Part shown: positions 32,831-44,529 of the stretch, one piece after another
How the letters are laid out: each line of letters opens with the position of its first letter
Position numbering within the stretch: the stretch's first letter is position 1
NCBI GenBank assembly: GCA_030280995.1
Contig: JASXTE010000011.1
Location: forward strand, 7,757,501 to 7,821,500
Length of the DNA: 64,000 nt
Origin: Hemileia vastatrix
Lineage: Eukaryota; Basidiomycota; Pucciniomycetes; Pucciniales; Zaghouaniaceae
Direction of reading: 5' to 3'
The notes under the pieces: generated by a model
Seen by the model: the letters and a program-made list of their open reading frames with translations, nothing else
Told to the model about the DNA's origin: nothing
Databases searched by the model: none
Translations under genes and position numbers: made by a program

Positions 32831-33059
32831 TTACTAGTTTTGAAGTAATGACAATTCCTCAAGTCAAAATGAAGATCAAGTCTAGAAATTAAGTTTGGTA
32901 ATTTTCAAAGGTATAGGCTAGAGGAACCCCATGAAACAGTTTAATGATTTCATGATTACTATTTTTACAACAAAAGATCACTGTCTCATTACTTTAATTT
33001 AGTAAATTTTACCTTGTTGATTTGTTGGATTAGCTTTTGAATGATCTGAAATGAGCACC

Positions 33060-35011
33060 CAAAATGTGTGAACTCTTGACAAGACTGAAAACCTGGAGGT
33101 GCTTTTTTTATTTGGTGATTATTATGAGAAGAGTTCCAAAAAGATTTGATGATTCCATTTCCTAAACCAAAATCAATTATTCACTTACTATCTGGAAAGT
33201 ATAACCCATGATCTTTTATTTTCGCTGGTGAAGGAATAGGTTGTCCAGTAATAGGATTGATATAAGAGAAAATCCTCAAAGCTATATAGTTAAAACCATT
33301 TTAATCTGTATTTACCTTCTCTTTAAATCCAGAATATTTTATTATAACATTGGAAAATAATAGATATTTGTTACTAATTTATTCCCATCCCAAGTCAGGC
33401 CAATTTGGTATTCTAACTCTTGTTGCAAGTTCATGATTTTTTTGAAAGGATTTATCTCAGAGTTTTTTAAGATAAAGAGCAAGAAAAGAATTAACGAAAG
33501 GTAAAGAATCCCAATTTCAAAAATTATTATCTTTTTCCACTTAAGATCAATTTTTGAGAAAAGAATAGATGCCTATAGAATTAAAATGAGTGAACTATAT
33601 TAAGAATGAATCAAAAATAATTAGACTTACCATTAGAATAACCTTAAGAAAATCCTGGTTTCCATTGAAATCAGATCATGATATCATCAAAAAAATTCTT
33701 ATTCCTTATTGGTAAGTAAACCAAAGCAATTGGATATTATTGTGTAGTCCTTTTGGTCTAGAAGATTTTTTGTGGGGATTTACGGTATTGGAAAATGGAT
33801 TTTAGAATTCTCAAGTCAAGTGCATATAATTTATCTTATAATTTTTACTTTACTCAATAGAAGAGGTAGGGATATAAGTATTATTATAATTTATAATTTA
33901 GGATCACAATTAATGTAAATACTAAAAGAAAAATAATAGTAATAATTTATTTAATAGTGGTTTAAAAATGTTTAAGTAAAGAATGGCATGAATCAAACAG
34001 CACAAAAGAGGAGGCCTTTTATAGGAAAAAAGGAGAGAGAAAACATACAGAGTTAACAAGTATCCATAAGGGAGTATGAGAGAAAAATATTACAAAAGTA
34101 AGAATGTGAAAATAACAAAAGTGTGCTAAAATGATGCATCAATATAAGTTATCACATTATTTGATACAATTTAGAGTTCACTTTAAATGTCACACTTAGT
34201 ACAAATTAATTTGAATTTAAAATATAATTTCAAACATTTAAAATAAAGTAATTTTAATTTTAAAGATTTAGTATTAATATATATTAATTTCTCTTTCAAC
34301 CTGTTATTGAGCACAGTGTTAGGGAATAAAAATATAAGGGACATTTATTATTAATTTTAAATATTTGATAAATTTACTTATTGTAATTAGTTATTTTATT
34401 GCAAGCAATACATAAGTAAATATAATATAATTAATTAATAATAAGAAATAAAAAGTGTGGCTTCATCTCAGTAAATAATTGATTATTTTACTGGATAAGT
34501 CTAGTAGCCTGGCTGACAGATATAATGTAGAGATGAGATCAGATAGTTTATCAAAGGATTCATCTTTTACACCATTTAATGAATGATTTTTCTAAAAAAA
34601 TTAAGGTTTGAAAGTATTACTGATTACTGACTTAGCTTCATCACCTCCTAATTTGGTCAGATATTCAATATCTTCAGGTAACTTCTTGGGATATTTGTTT
34701 TTTATTGACTTTAGTTTTATAATACTTGATGTTTGATATTTGGCTCAATAAAATAACCAAGTGTATTTTCTTTTTAAATTTTTTTATAAGATTGATCATC
34801 ATTTAATATGTTTGAAGGTTTTGAAGAAGATTGAAATGAAGTAAAAATTGAAGAAGATGAAGATAGAGGTGTAAGGCTTGAATCAGAAGAAAGAGGCATT
34901 TTTTTTCTGAACTTTTTTTTATTACTGAAATGAAGTAGATTTTGAAGAATATGATAAAAATGATAAAGATGAAGATAGAAGTGTAAGGCTTAAATCAGAA
35001 GAGGCAGACAT
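33060..35011 (-). pseudogene. Tet-like 2OG-Fe(II) oxygenase, copy A (broken by a solo LTR)
   Basis: The start at 35011 reads MSASSDLSLTLLSSS, and a second similar start lies near 34900 (an N-terminal duplication). Sequence then resembles copy B through the region entered by the solo LTR at 33741-34518. It continues on the other side with IFSYINPITGQPIPSPAKIK, then IIDFGLGNGIIK and FWNSSHNNH. The iron-binding H-x-D of copy B (HIDRND) is lost here (VNTD then a stop), so it is inactive. The two copies were compared by eye. Confidence 0.6.
33741..34518 (-). repeat. Solo LTR of the younger-Gypsy family
   Basis: On minus it starts TGTCAGCCAGGCTACTAG and ends near GGACTACACA. It is 778 bp and aligns along its length with the 801-bp LTRs at 12584 and 20516. 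No internal Gypsy sequence is beside it, so it is a recombination product. The flanks do not show a clear 5-bp duplication. It disrupts the Tet-like gene copy A. Confidence 0.85.
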
Positions 35012-36003
35012 TTTTTTATCTGAAAAATTTCTTTACTGATCAAAAAAACCACAAAAAAATTATTTAAAAATAAATAAAAATTCACATAATTTAAAATAAA
35101 TAACCAAAACATTTTCTTCAAAAAAAATAAGAATAATTATTACTCTAATTTAAAATGAGGAATAGTTTTGTATAATTCTGCAAAAAAATAAAAAAATAAA
35201 AAAAAGGAAAAAGGTTAAATGATTTTCTAAAAACATTTCTCTAAATTCTTTATGGTGGCTTCATTTACCCCTTTCACCCCTTTTTGGTGTCCTCAATACC
35301 CCCTGAAAAACCTCCATAAACCTGATCCAAACCTGCTCTAACCCCCTTACAAATCCCTCTCTAAAAACTCCCAAAAAGCTCCCTACAAACCATCTCCAAA
35401 TCCCTCCAAATCCCTTTCAAAAAACCCCTAAAAAGACCCTTTCAAACCTGCTCAGAACCCCCCAAACACTAAAAAATCTCCCCAAATCCCCCTCAAAACC
35501 CAACCAAGTACAACTCTGAATCCCTCCCTATACCCCCTTCAAACCCACTCCAAACCCCCCAAAAACCCTCTCTGAATACCCCCTATAACCCCACCTTCCC
35601 CCTCCCTCTCATCAATCATTAACAATTATTCATTAAATCACTGTTTCATTAAAAAATCAATTAGTTAATTAATTATTGTTAATAAAAGTTCCTTACTGAA
35701 CAACAAGAGGGGGGGGTGAGCTAGGTTGAAGAGAGGACAAAGGGGGGGGGGGTAGGGGGTTTTTGGAGGGGGAATTGAAGCATTAGTAGGGGGGAGGGGG
35801 GTTGAGGGGAAGATTTAGGGTACTAAATAAGGAGAAAAGGGGTTGTTAGTGCCAGCCAAGGAGAGGAGAATGAGGCAGCCAAAGAGAAGGGAAAGGGGGT
35901 AAAGGTGGGATATGTCCATGCCAAGGAGGGGTGAAAGTGGGGAAAATGACCAAGCAAAGGAGGGATAAAGATTAGGATGGAGAGAAAAAGAGAGAAAATA
36001 GGG
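35012..36003. other. AT-rich stretch, then C-rich and G-rich blocks
   Basis: 35012-35250 is A-rich. 35260-35600 is C-rich with irregular repeats of a pattern like CTCCAAACCCC. 35705-35830 is G-rich with runs of 7 to 10 G. The two blocks are close, of opposite strand bias, and both could form quadruplex-type structures. No gene is visible. The right edge abuts the end of the copy M LTR at 36004. Confidence 0.6.
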
Positions 36004-36985
36004 TGTATACAATCCTATAGTACTAGCTATAGGCCTTGAAAAAGGGAGTTGGAGTAAAACTGGAGAGAAAAACCCCTGTCCCTTTGAGAAAAAATAGGTG
36101 ATATTAATTTGTTTCAGAAAATTAGACACTGTTACAATTCCCCTTCCAAAAAACTCCTTGACTACTTTACAAGTCAAGACCGTAGCCAATAGCACACCAC
36201 TAAGAAACAAAGAACCAAGAAACCAGAAATCCAGAGAAATCCACACCAGAAACCAAAGACACAGTGCACTTGTTGCACAAACACAGCAATAATACTTGAT
36301 GTAGGTTGCAAAGCTACAACAGGGAATTCAGTTTCCAAAGTTAAGTTAAATGAAGAACTAGCCTTGCAACAAACACAGCCAATTTTGGCCAAAAAACAGT
36401 AAAAAATGAGTGAAAAACAATGATATAACTACCAGATGGTTGTATGATAATTAAAGTTGCCCCAAACTGTCTTATTCAGTATGTACACACAGACCAAATA
36501 TCTAAGATCCATGCACGACAACTAATTTGGTGCTTTTTACAGCCAAGTTGAATAAAAATCCTCTAGAAATTCTCCCCAGCCTTCTATAACCAAGGCAAGC
36601 GGACCTCCCTGAAGCCAAAAAAACACCAAAAAACATCTAATAAAGACCCAAATACTTATAAAAATCCACCATGACTACTAAAACCCTTAAAACTCAAAAT
36701 TCAGCTATGACAACATTGGGACACAAAATATAGAGACAAATCAGATCTACTTAATGGTACTAAGCACTTAACCCTATACCTAAGGTTAAATTGTAAAACA
36801 CAAAAACCAAAATTAAAAAGCCATCTTTTAGGACGAAAAATGAGGAAATGACCCCTTAAAACTTGGAATATAAAAATATCTCCAAGACATAAAATATAGG
36901 GAAAAACCAGGGCTATCCAATGGTAGTATCTACATACCCATAATCCCAAATTTAACTGAATAAAAACAAAAAAACACCTAATTAT
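36004..36985 (-). repeat. 3' LTR end region of copy M
   Basis: Matches 47958-48870 inverted. The terminal sequence on minus is CTATAGGATTGTATACA, against GGATTGTCTACA in copy P. It contains an internal imperfect duplication of about 190 bp (the pattern TACCATT then CTCTATATTTT occurs twice). The far 5' boundary of this LTR cannot be set because no second complete LTR is in the window. Confidence 0.7.
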
Positions 36986-37080
36986 TTGACCAATGTCAAT
37001 TAAGACATACACAAACAGCACCAAACAGACCAACAAAGGCCTCTGCCAAATTTGGAAGACCAAATCCTCCCTCCAATTGA

Positions 37081-37738
37081 GAATGTCTCCATTATTATTC
37101 ATCAGATTAACCATGTTCAGCTTTCTTTCAAAATCTGCCTCTGACATGGGCCCTTGCCAATACTGCATTGAAAATAATCTGATATGTGCCATCACACCAC
37201 CAGCTAATCCATACAGAACCTCCTGTGATGTCTGCCAATCCAGTAAGAAGACTTGCTACAGACCTGGTCCATTATCATCTTCAACAGCTTAACCTCCACC
37301 TCAACCTGGTCCATCTTCCACCAGCACCAAAAGATCCAGGCCATCTATCCTGATACCCAGATTAGTCAACAAACTGCACCCTTCAAAAAAGAGTGCCAAC
37401 ACCACTACAGGAACCAATTCATCCATTCTTGGTCCATCTGATGGTAAAAACTTTTATTCCTTTCTTCTACTTTTAAAACTGATGAATTCTTAGTTCCTCC
37501 ATGTTATGACAGTGATGATGACAATGTAGGATCCATTGAACAACCAACACTTAACCACTTACCCACTATTAAAGCTAAGTTCCAACAACACTCCTCTGAA
37601 CAAAAACAACTTCTACTAAGCTACTTCCAATCCATTCCTACTAGAAATCCACAGGACCTTGAGAAAATGAAACATCTCATCCACCAGTTCAAGGCTAATG
37701 CTGAAAACTTTGTTTCATCTCTTGATGCTCTTCTATAA
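37081..37738 (+). pseudogene. Antisense cysteine-cluster ORF in copy M
   Basis: Runs opposite to the retrotransposon. The N-terminal piece has CQYCIENNLIC and then SCDVCQSSKKTCYRPGP, a C-x2-C ... C ... C-x2-C ... C pattern like a small zinc-binding module. It is followed by S, T, P and K-rich sequence with a frame change. An acidic to helical end starts FLVPPCYDSDDD and finishes at 37738 (FVSSLDALL). I do not recognise the family. A stop near 37290 and frame changes suggest either introns or decay. It may be an accessory gene of the retrotransposon. Confidence 0.5.
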
Positions 37739-37829
37739 CTTGACTCTTGACTGAAATTTTGACTTAGAAATGAAAATTCTTGACCAACCTCCAGAATTCT
37801 TGAATGTAGCCAATCATAAGAAATTCCTC

Positions 37830-38240
37830 AGTTTACAGTCTTTGGGGACTCATCCTCAGTTTTAAGTCTTGGGGACAAACAGCCCTCATTTTATAGTCTT
37901 GGGGGACTCGAAAACCTAAATCATTAGTACAGAACCAGATATCGAGCCATTAAAGACCAAAGAAATAAACTAAAATTCTGGGGTAACTGTTCTACGGAGC
38001 AGCCAGCTCATCATTTACCCCCAAACTTGCCTTAAATAAATTCAGAGACTCCCCCTTTGGATGCCCTCTACCAGAATCATACCAACACCACATTATCAGT
38101 TTATAGTCCTGAAGGACTCAACCATCAAAACATCCTCAGTTTAAAACCTGAGGGACTATAACATTTTTCAGTTTAAAGTCTTGATGGACTGGTCACAGTT
38201 TCCAGTTTAAAGTCTTGACAGACTTCCCACACTTTTCATA
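37830..38240. repeat. Minisatellite-like repeats of CAGTTTAAAGTCTTG type
   Basis: At least seven irregular copies of a 27-45 bp unit built on CAGTTTATAGTCTTGGGGGA, followed by CTCATC-like sequence. Related phrases (CAGGTTTAAAGTCCACTATG) appear near 56090 in copy P, so the array probably grew from the element's own sequence. It also includes one copy of the GGGGTAACTG hairpin at 37980-38022. Confidence 0.65.
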
Positions 38241-38380
38241 AAAAGACAAAACCAATTCCATGCACAATACACCACAACCAACCTACTGAACTTCCAATTT
38301 CTCTTCATCTCTACACATCACTGATAAAAAAAAATTTCTTCCTATCTCTTTTCTCTTCATTTTTGTCTCATCACAGATCA

Positions 38381-39908
38381 TGGCTGGATCCCCTGATTTT
38401 GACCCATCAGACCTTCCTTTCTTCACTGCTCGCAAGGACTATTCTTGAAATGGTGCATCCACATGCACAGACCTTGCACTTTCCCTCTTCCAACCCCTGA
38501 GGCCAAACTCTACAACAGGGGCTGGGATTCTTGCAACTCTAAAAAGAAAAAAATGTGACATATACCCTAATTATCCTATACCACCACCTTCACCTTCACA
38601 TAAATATAAATCTAGATCCCACAGTAGATCCCCAGAGCTTAGTCCTGCTTCTTCCTCTTTATCTTCAACTCCATCCAGAAGATCCTGGCGATAAGTTCCC
38701 AGAACACTCTCCAAAAGAATTTCTTTACCCTCTCAAGAAACAGCATTTGTCTCCTCAAATTCAGCTTAAAAAGCTTCAAAATCAGCTCCCAGGATTCTAG
38801 ACCACCTCCAGGTGGCACACCCTCCTCACTAAGAAACAAAAATCAGGCTCAAAAACTTCAAATTCAGCCAGAAAACAGCCAAATTCAGCCAACAAATACC
38901 AATAACTCCACACAACAACCTCCTAATTCTCCCAGAGAAATGCACTCAAAATTTCCTGCGTCCAAAAATTCCAAAAATTCCAAAACTTTTAGAAGACCTT
39001 CCAGAGGGCCCCAAGAAGACACCAGAGCACCAAAAACTGCTCCAAGACAAAAATATCCCTCTCAACCAAGAAGAAGCAACTGAACCTCTCCTCTGCCAGC
39101 TCAATTTCTTCAAGAACTTCATCCAGAAGAGACCAATCAGCTTCCAGGTCACCTTCTCTTTCTTCACCCTACAACAAACCTGGTACTCCACCACCAGCAC
39201 CCAATCAAACTGAACCAAACTAAAATATCAAAAATAATAAAAAATGCTCTACTGATCCAAATAGGCCTCAGGAACATCCTCATCCTAGTTTTTACTCTAA
39301 ACACCATTTAGAGGATGACCAAGAGAATCCATACCTCCACCTGTTTCATCCTCCTACTACCTCCATTCAGAACCCTTCAGCAGTCCAAATTCCACCGCTT
39401 ACAAATTTGATGAGCTTCCAGTCTGTAAGTACTAAATTAATTAATCAAATTTCTACAACAGAAAAAAATTGCTGATCCAATTCTTTTGTTTAGTTGGCAC
39501 CCCTCCTCCTGAAACTACTATTGGGATTGGCCAACCTCTGGAAACCACATTGACACTGGATTATGCAGATATGAAGCAAAACCTAAGTGTGATGTGTTCC
39601 AACATGCTTAAGCCTTTTCTATTCATGGGCCACTGAATGAATTTGAGAAGAAACTGAGAAAGAAACTTCTTGAAGACCACTGGAAGATGTCCAGGATAAG
39701 TAAGCACACCTTCCAACACTCCATCCCAGCTTCTTCTGCTTCCACCCAAAATTTACCTTCAAATCCAGTTCCTGACCATTACAATCCCTACAATCTATCA
39801 AGCAGACTACACCACAAGGAACACAGTGCTTCCTCAAATCCCAAAAAGAAACAAAAAAGCCAACATAATCTGGACCAACCTTCAGAAGCTTCTTCTTCCA
39901 GACATTAA
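38381..39908 (+). pseudogene. Second antisense ORF in copy M (S/P-rich)
   Basis: Begins MAGSPDFDPSDLPFF at 38381, meets a stop within 25 codons, and continues in pieces. An SR-like run (SRSPELSPASSSLSSTPSRR) lies near 38620-38690. The C-terminal piece ends SEASSSRH at 39908. Splicing is possible (AG before T-rich stretches near 39430-39490) but not proven. Composition is serine and proline rich with no catalytic motif. It is unrecognised, and probably decayed like its host element. Confidence 0.4.
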
Positions 39909-39959
39909 TGATAGAAAAAAGAAAATAATATAAATTAATAAATAGAGGTAGAATAATAA

Positions 39960-41272
39960 TTAGCAAATATATTAAGAAAATTTTATTTTTAATTTTAATT
40001 TTTATTTTAATTTTTATTTTGTTTCTTTTCTTTTTTTCTTTTTATTTTATTAATGCTTATTTTATTTTTATTTTTTACACAGATTACTACTGAAAACTAC
40101 TAACATACTAAAAAAACTTGAAAAGAATTAAACAAAATTGCCTAAAAAATATGAGAGCTGAGAAAATAAAATAAAATGAATAATAATTAGATAAAGTAAA
40201 TAATAATTAAAAATGGTATCCCCCAAGCCAATTGATGAGATGATCCCCTAATACATTACCCACATCTAAGTGCACCTTGATGCGGATACACCTTTAAATA
40301 ACTTTTCAATTATTTGAGATAAAAATAAATTAAGAATAATAATATAAAGATAAAATGAAATAAATAGAATTTAAATTAAATAATAAAAATGAAATAAAGA
40401 TAAGAAAAGGAAAATAGCATTGCCAGGAAAATTTATGAGCCTTTCCCCACCAATTATTGCCCCCATACAGGTGACCCTGATGTGGTGACACCATATAATT
40501 TTGATTTTTTTTGATTTTTCCACCTCTTTCTATCCTAATAACTCCCATAAAAATTAAAAGAAAAAATGAGAAAAATGAAAATAATCTAAAACTTTTATCT
40601 AACACAACCATAGAAAAAGAATTCAAAGAAAGAAAAAGAAAAATTTCAGCTCTATAGAAGGTCCAGTCCAAAGAAATTATCAGTGGGTGGGCTCCCTCCA
40701 ATAAGTAAAAATGATGAAAGACCACCAGTGATCCACCACCAATCCAAATAGACCAAAAATAAAGAAGCCAGTCCCAAGCCAGCTTAAAGTCATAGTGGAC
40801 TTGAAACCTGAATAAAAAAACCAGAACTAGGATTTAACTAGGACAAACAAAATACTTGAAACAAAAATTATTGGGTAACTGTTCTACAGAGAATCCAGCT
40901 CATCAGTTACCCCCACACTTGACAAAATAAAATCTTGAAGCCCCTCCTGGGTACCTTCTAACAATAAACACAATATCCAACACAATAAAACAAAACCAAT
41001 AAGGGTGAAAAGTCCAGCACTTGAAGACCAAAATAATTTCCAGTTTAAATTCATAGAGGAATAAAACCTGTGAAGAAAAACCAATACTAGGGTTCAACCA
41101 AATTAAGAGAAGGGGTTGGAAACAGACAATCGGGGGTAGCTGTTCTACAGAGCAGCCAGCCCATCAGTTACCTCTACACTTTTCAAGACCAAATCTAGAA
41201 GCCTCAATCATAGGTACCTTCTAACAAACAAGTTTCCAACAAAAAAGATGCACAGCATCACCAAAATCCAAA
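39960..41272 (-). other. Post-pol region of copy M with hairpins and AT-rich tract
   Basis: 40870-41270 holds repeated units of about 200 bp, each with a hairpin GGGGTAACTG ... CAGTTACCCC (40873-40914 and 41132-41174). 40200-40500 matches 56370-56495 and 62931-63110 of copy P, and so gives the uninterrupted form of the site that the TIR element entered. 39970-40090 is an A/T-rich tract matching the start of the microsatellite at 63226. Confidence 0.75.
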
Positions 41273-41274
41273 AT

Positions 41275-43210
41275 CTAAATAATGGTCCATAGTTTATCCT
41301 CATCGCGGAGTTGATCCTCTTCACTTCTAGTGCCTCTTGGGTAAAATATCTTCACTTGATCAGCAGCCACTCTCTTCTTTAAGCCTGTGCCATCTAACTC
41401 CTCCAAAACATAAGAACCTCCAGACACCTGAGATCTGACTCTGTAAGGCCCACTACATCTGTTAGCAAAAAAGTTTTCCCACTGACTCTCCAAACTTCTA
41501 TTATACACCAAAACCAAACAACCAGGTTTCAAGGGATTCCTGAGTCTAAGAGCCAAATTCTGGTCCCAGTACCTGACTGATTGATTTCTTATCTTCATCA
41601 TTATAGAGTATGCCCTCTCTTAAAATTCCTCTCTACATTTCAACTGTTGCATCCTGGAACAAAGCAAATATTCTGATGATCATACATCTCAATCAATTCC
41701 AAGATAAGTAAAAGCCTCCAAATCCACTGGTAGAACAGTTATCTGTCCAAAAATTAAACCATAAGGGGAATAGCCAGTAGTACTTCTCACAGTGAATCTA
41801 TCAGCAAAGAACACCAAGGGTAAATAATGCCTCAACTATTCAATATTATCTCCACAAATCTTCACTAAAGAATTTTTGATAACCTGATGGCCTCTTTCAA
41901 CCATCACTTCAGCTTCAGGATAATAAGGTATAGCTACTATAACTTGAGAACCAATACTTGTCACAGCTTCTTTGAATTCAGCTCCAAACTCTGGTCCACC
42001 ATCAACAGGAACCAACTTCATCAACCCATATCTAAACACCCATTCATTCTTCAAAAACTCTGCCACATTTTTGGAAGTCAAATTAACCAGAGGCTCTGCC
42101 TCAACCCAACCAGAAAAATCATCCCTGGCAAAAATAAAGTATTTATACCTGCCCTCTTTTATATGGACAGCATCCAAACTGACTCTTCATAACACAGTTG
42201 ATTCACCAGTAGCACGGCCAACCTCTTTAGGTTTCAAGTGACTTCTTCTTTGACATTCTTCAAAAGATTTAAAACAACCCTGAACAGCCAGCTCTATACC
42301 CTGCTAATCTTCTATAAGTCTCCCCAAAGCCTCTATGACCAAGGTCATCATGCAAAGACTTCATCACAACTTCTTGACCTCTCTTCTGAGTCACCACTAC
42401 TTGAGAATTTGGGTGTCTCCTCCTCATCAACCTCCTTCCTGACACATAGAATCCAGGAATCTTCTTCTAGATTTCCACCAAAGTATCATCATCACAACTA
42501 TCTGGCCTCTCCAAGGTTAAAGGATATTCAACCAAAATAAAATATAACCCAGACTGACCCAAGGTCTCATCTTCAAAATCCAAAAAAACAACATCCAAGG
42601 GTACAACCATGTCATCAAAATTGCCAGTGTGAAAATCGGCAACTTGACCAGCCCAACCAGGACACCAATTCCTAAATTTTGGCACATTCTCATCTTTCCA
42701 CTGAATCTAAGAGAATCAAGTTCACTGAAAAAAACACCATTTTCAAATTTTGAGCCGTCCCAAACACAACTCCATCTTCATCCATAAAAACATCCATATC
42801 ACCAGAATCAAGATCAGATTTGGCCATTTTAACCTCTTGGGGGGGGAAGAGAAAAATCTTCAGCACCCTTTATGCTGGTCCTAACCACTGAGACATCTTC
42901 ATCAAATTCTTCAGAATCAGAATCTTTATCTGTGGGTGGTCTCCTTAATAATCTATCATGCATTGTAAAAGTTTTTCCAGGTTTGTGTACCTTGTCAAAA
43001 GAAAAATGTTGAATAAATGCCAACCACCTACTCATTGGGGCATTGGGAAGACTAGGCATGTTGATCATTTGAACCAGAGATTTCATATCCACCTGAAGCT
43101 CAAAATGCTGCCCCCACAAAATATTTTGCAGCTTCTTCAAAATTATTGCTACACCACACAATTCCAACTTAGGTTGAAAATATCTACATTCAACCTCATT
43201 GAATACCATG
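41275..43210 (-). pseudogene. Copy M RNase H end and integrase (broken)
   Basis: Pieces: 42829-43209 (RNase H end, LVQMINMPSLPNAPMSRWLAF, KTFTMHDRL), 42467-42685 (linker, PKFRNWCPGW), about 42250-42460 (integrase zinc region, partly frame-shifted), 41836-42177 (core, FARDDFSGWVEAEPL and PVDGGPEFGAEF with catalytic D, then YYPEAEVMVERGHQ with catalytic E) and 41275-41601 (C-terminal SH3-like part, YRVRSQVSGGSYVLEEL). It aligns with 53476-55595 in copy P. Confidence 0.85.
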
Positions 43211-43299
43211 GATTAAAACCTTACTGGCCTGAAACTCCCAGTTTTATCTTACTGAGACAAAACAGCACCAGCAGCAATATAACTTGAGTCCACTTCCAG

Positions 43300-44520
43300 A
43301 TTTTTTTTCCAGTTCCAGCACCATAATCCAACTTGTGGAGAATAATATCTTCACCTACCATCCTTTTCAACTTCTGAAAAGCCTCTTCACACTCTTCAGT
43401 TCATTCCCACTCTGCATCTTTCATGTTCAGCCTCCTTAAAGGTGAAGCCAACAAAGAGAAATCTTCAATAAAATTCCTGACATACACACACCCCAAAAAA
43501 TACTCTAACTTCAGTAGTACTTTTAGGCCTTGGCCATGACTGAATTTTATTAATCTTTTTCTTTTCCATAATCCTCCCCTCTTTATATACCACATGACCC
43601 AAGATTTCCAAATCAGGAACACAACAACATAATTTTAACCCAGAAATGGTAAAAACAGCCTCTTCAATCCTAAACAACACTCTCTCTAGATTAATTGTGT
43701 ATTCCCAAATTAAACTCATTATATCCGGGTTCTCCTTCAGTACCTCATTACCATAATTAGTGCATGGTAATTTGATTCCACCATCATCAATAAAAATACC
43801 AGCATGAGTAGGAAACTCATCCTGAAAAATCTAAGCCTTTTGTGCTTGATATACCGCTACTGAATTAGTTGCTCTTTGAGGCAACCTAGTGAGCTGACTT
43901 ATTCCCAAAGGAGTCTCAAAAGTTTTAAGTTGCCTTGAATCCATATGAAGTTCTCTCTCATCGTAACCACCCATAATATTACCCAATCCACAACACACCT
44001 TTCCAGAAAAAACTTCAACAAATTCCTCTGAACTTGGTGGCATACAAGAATACTTGATAGTGACTCTATTCAAGGGTCTAAGATCATGCACAACCCTAAT
44101 CTTCCCATTCTGCTTCTTTACACAGAAGACAGGACTTGAGTAAGGATCTTGATTATTTGTATAATCCACTCCTGACTCTTTCCCTAAAAATCTCTACAAA
44201 ATCATCCCTGATAGCAGCTGGAATTGGAATATGTCTGATTTGCCAATCTTTTTGACAAAAAATAGGAATCAAGTAAGTTTCCCCAAAAGAGTGTTTCAAC
44301 ACACCCCTTTCCTCTTCAACAAATGCCACAGCTTTCTCTCTCAGCACAATAACGTGAAACAACAACTTATTTTCCCCCTCAGACAACCACCCATCAGGAC
44401 CAAAATTAACAACTTTCAACCTTTTCACAGTCACCCTAGCTGTCTCTAAAAAATTAAGAGGAATCTTCACCAGAGGAGTACAGTATGGATCTCTTTACAA
44501 AGGAGGATTTGAACCCACAG
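43300..44520 (-). pseudogene. Copy M reverse transcriptase (broken)
   Basis: 44153-44470 and 43831-44169 give the N-terminal part (SSPVFCVKKQNGKIRVVHDL, GLGNIMGGYDERELHMD). 43720-43830 has the catalytic region as GIFIDDGG, with F in place of Y. 43465-43719 and 43401-43622 give the thumb (CCCVPDLEILGHVVYKEG and a basic stretch IQSWPRPKSTTEV). Several shifts separate the pieces. Copy M keeps the DD pair that copy P has lost. Confidence 0.85.
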
Positions 44521-44529
44521 GCATAGGTT

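Noticed and set aside
33736..34523. 5-bp target duplication around the solo LTR
   Set aside because: The flanks ATTAT and GATAT do not match, so no duplication is claimed.
35815..36246. Hydrophobic minus ORF near the Gypsy copy M LTR end
   Set aside because: It crosses the LTR boundary at 36004 and G-rich DNA, and the hydrophobic residues follow from T/C-rich composition.
38639..38839. Minus ORFs over the antisense S/P-rich gene (also 38946-39218, 39561-39966)
   Set aside because: They are shadows of the plus-strand pieces with no homology to copy P.
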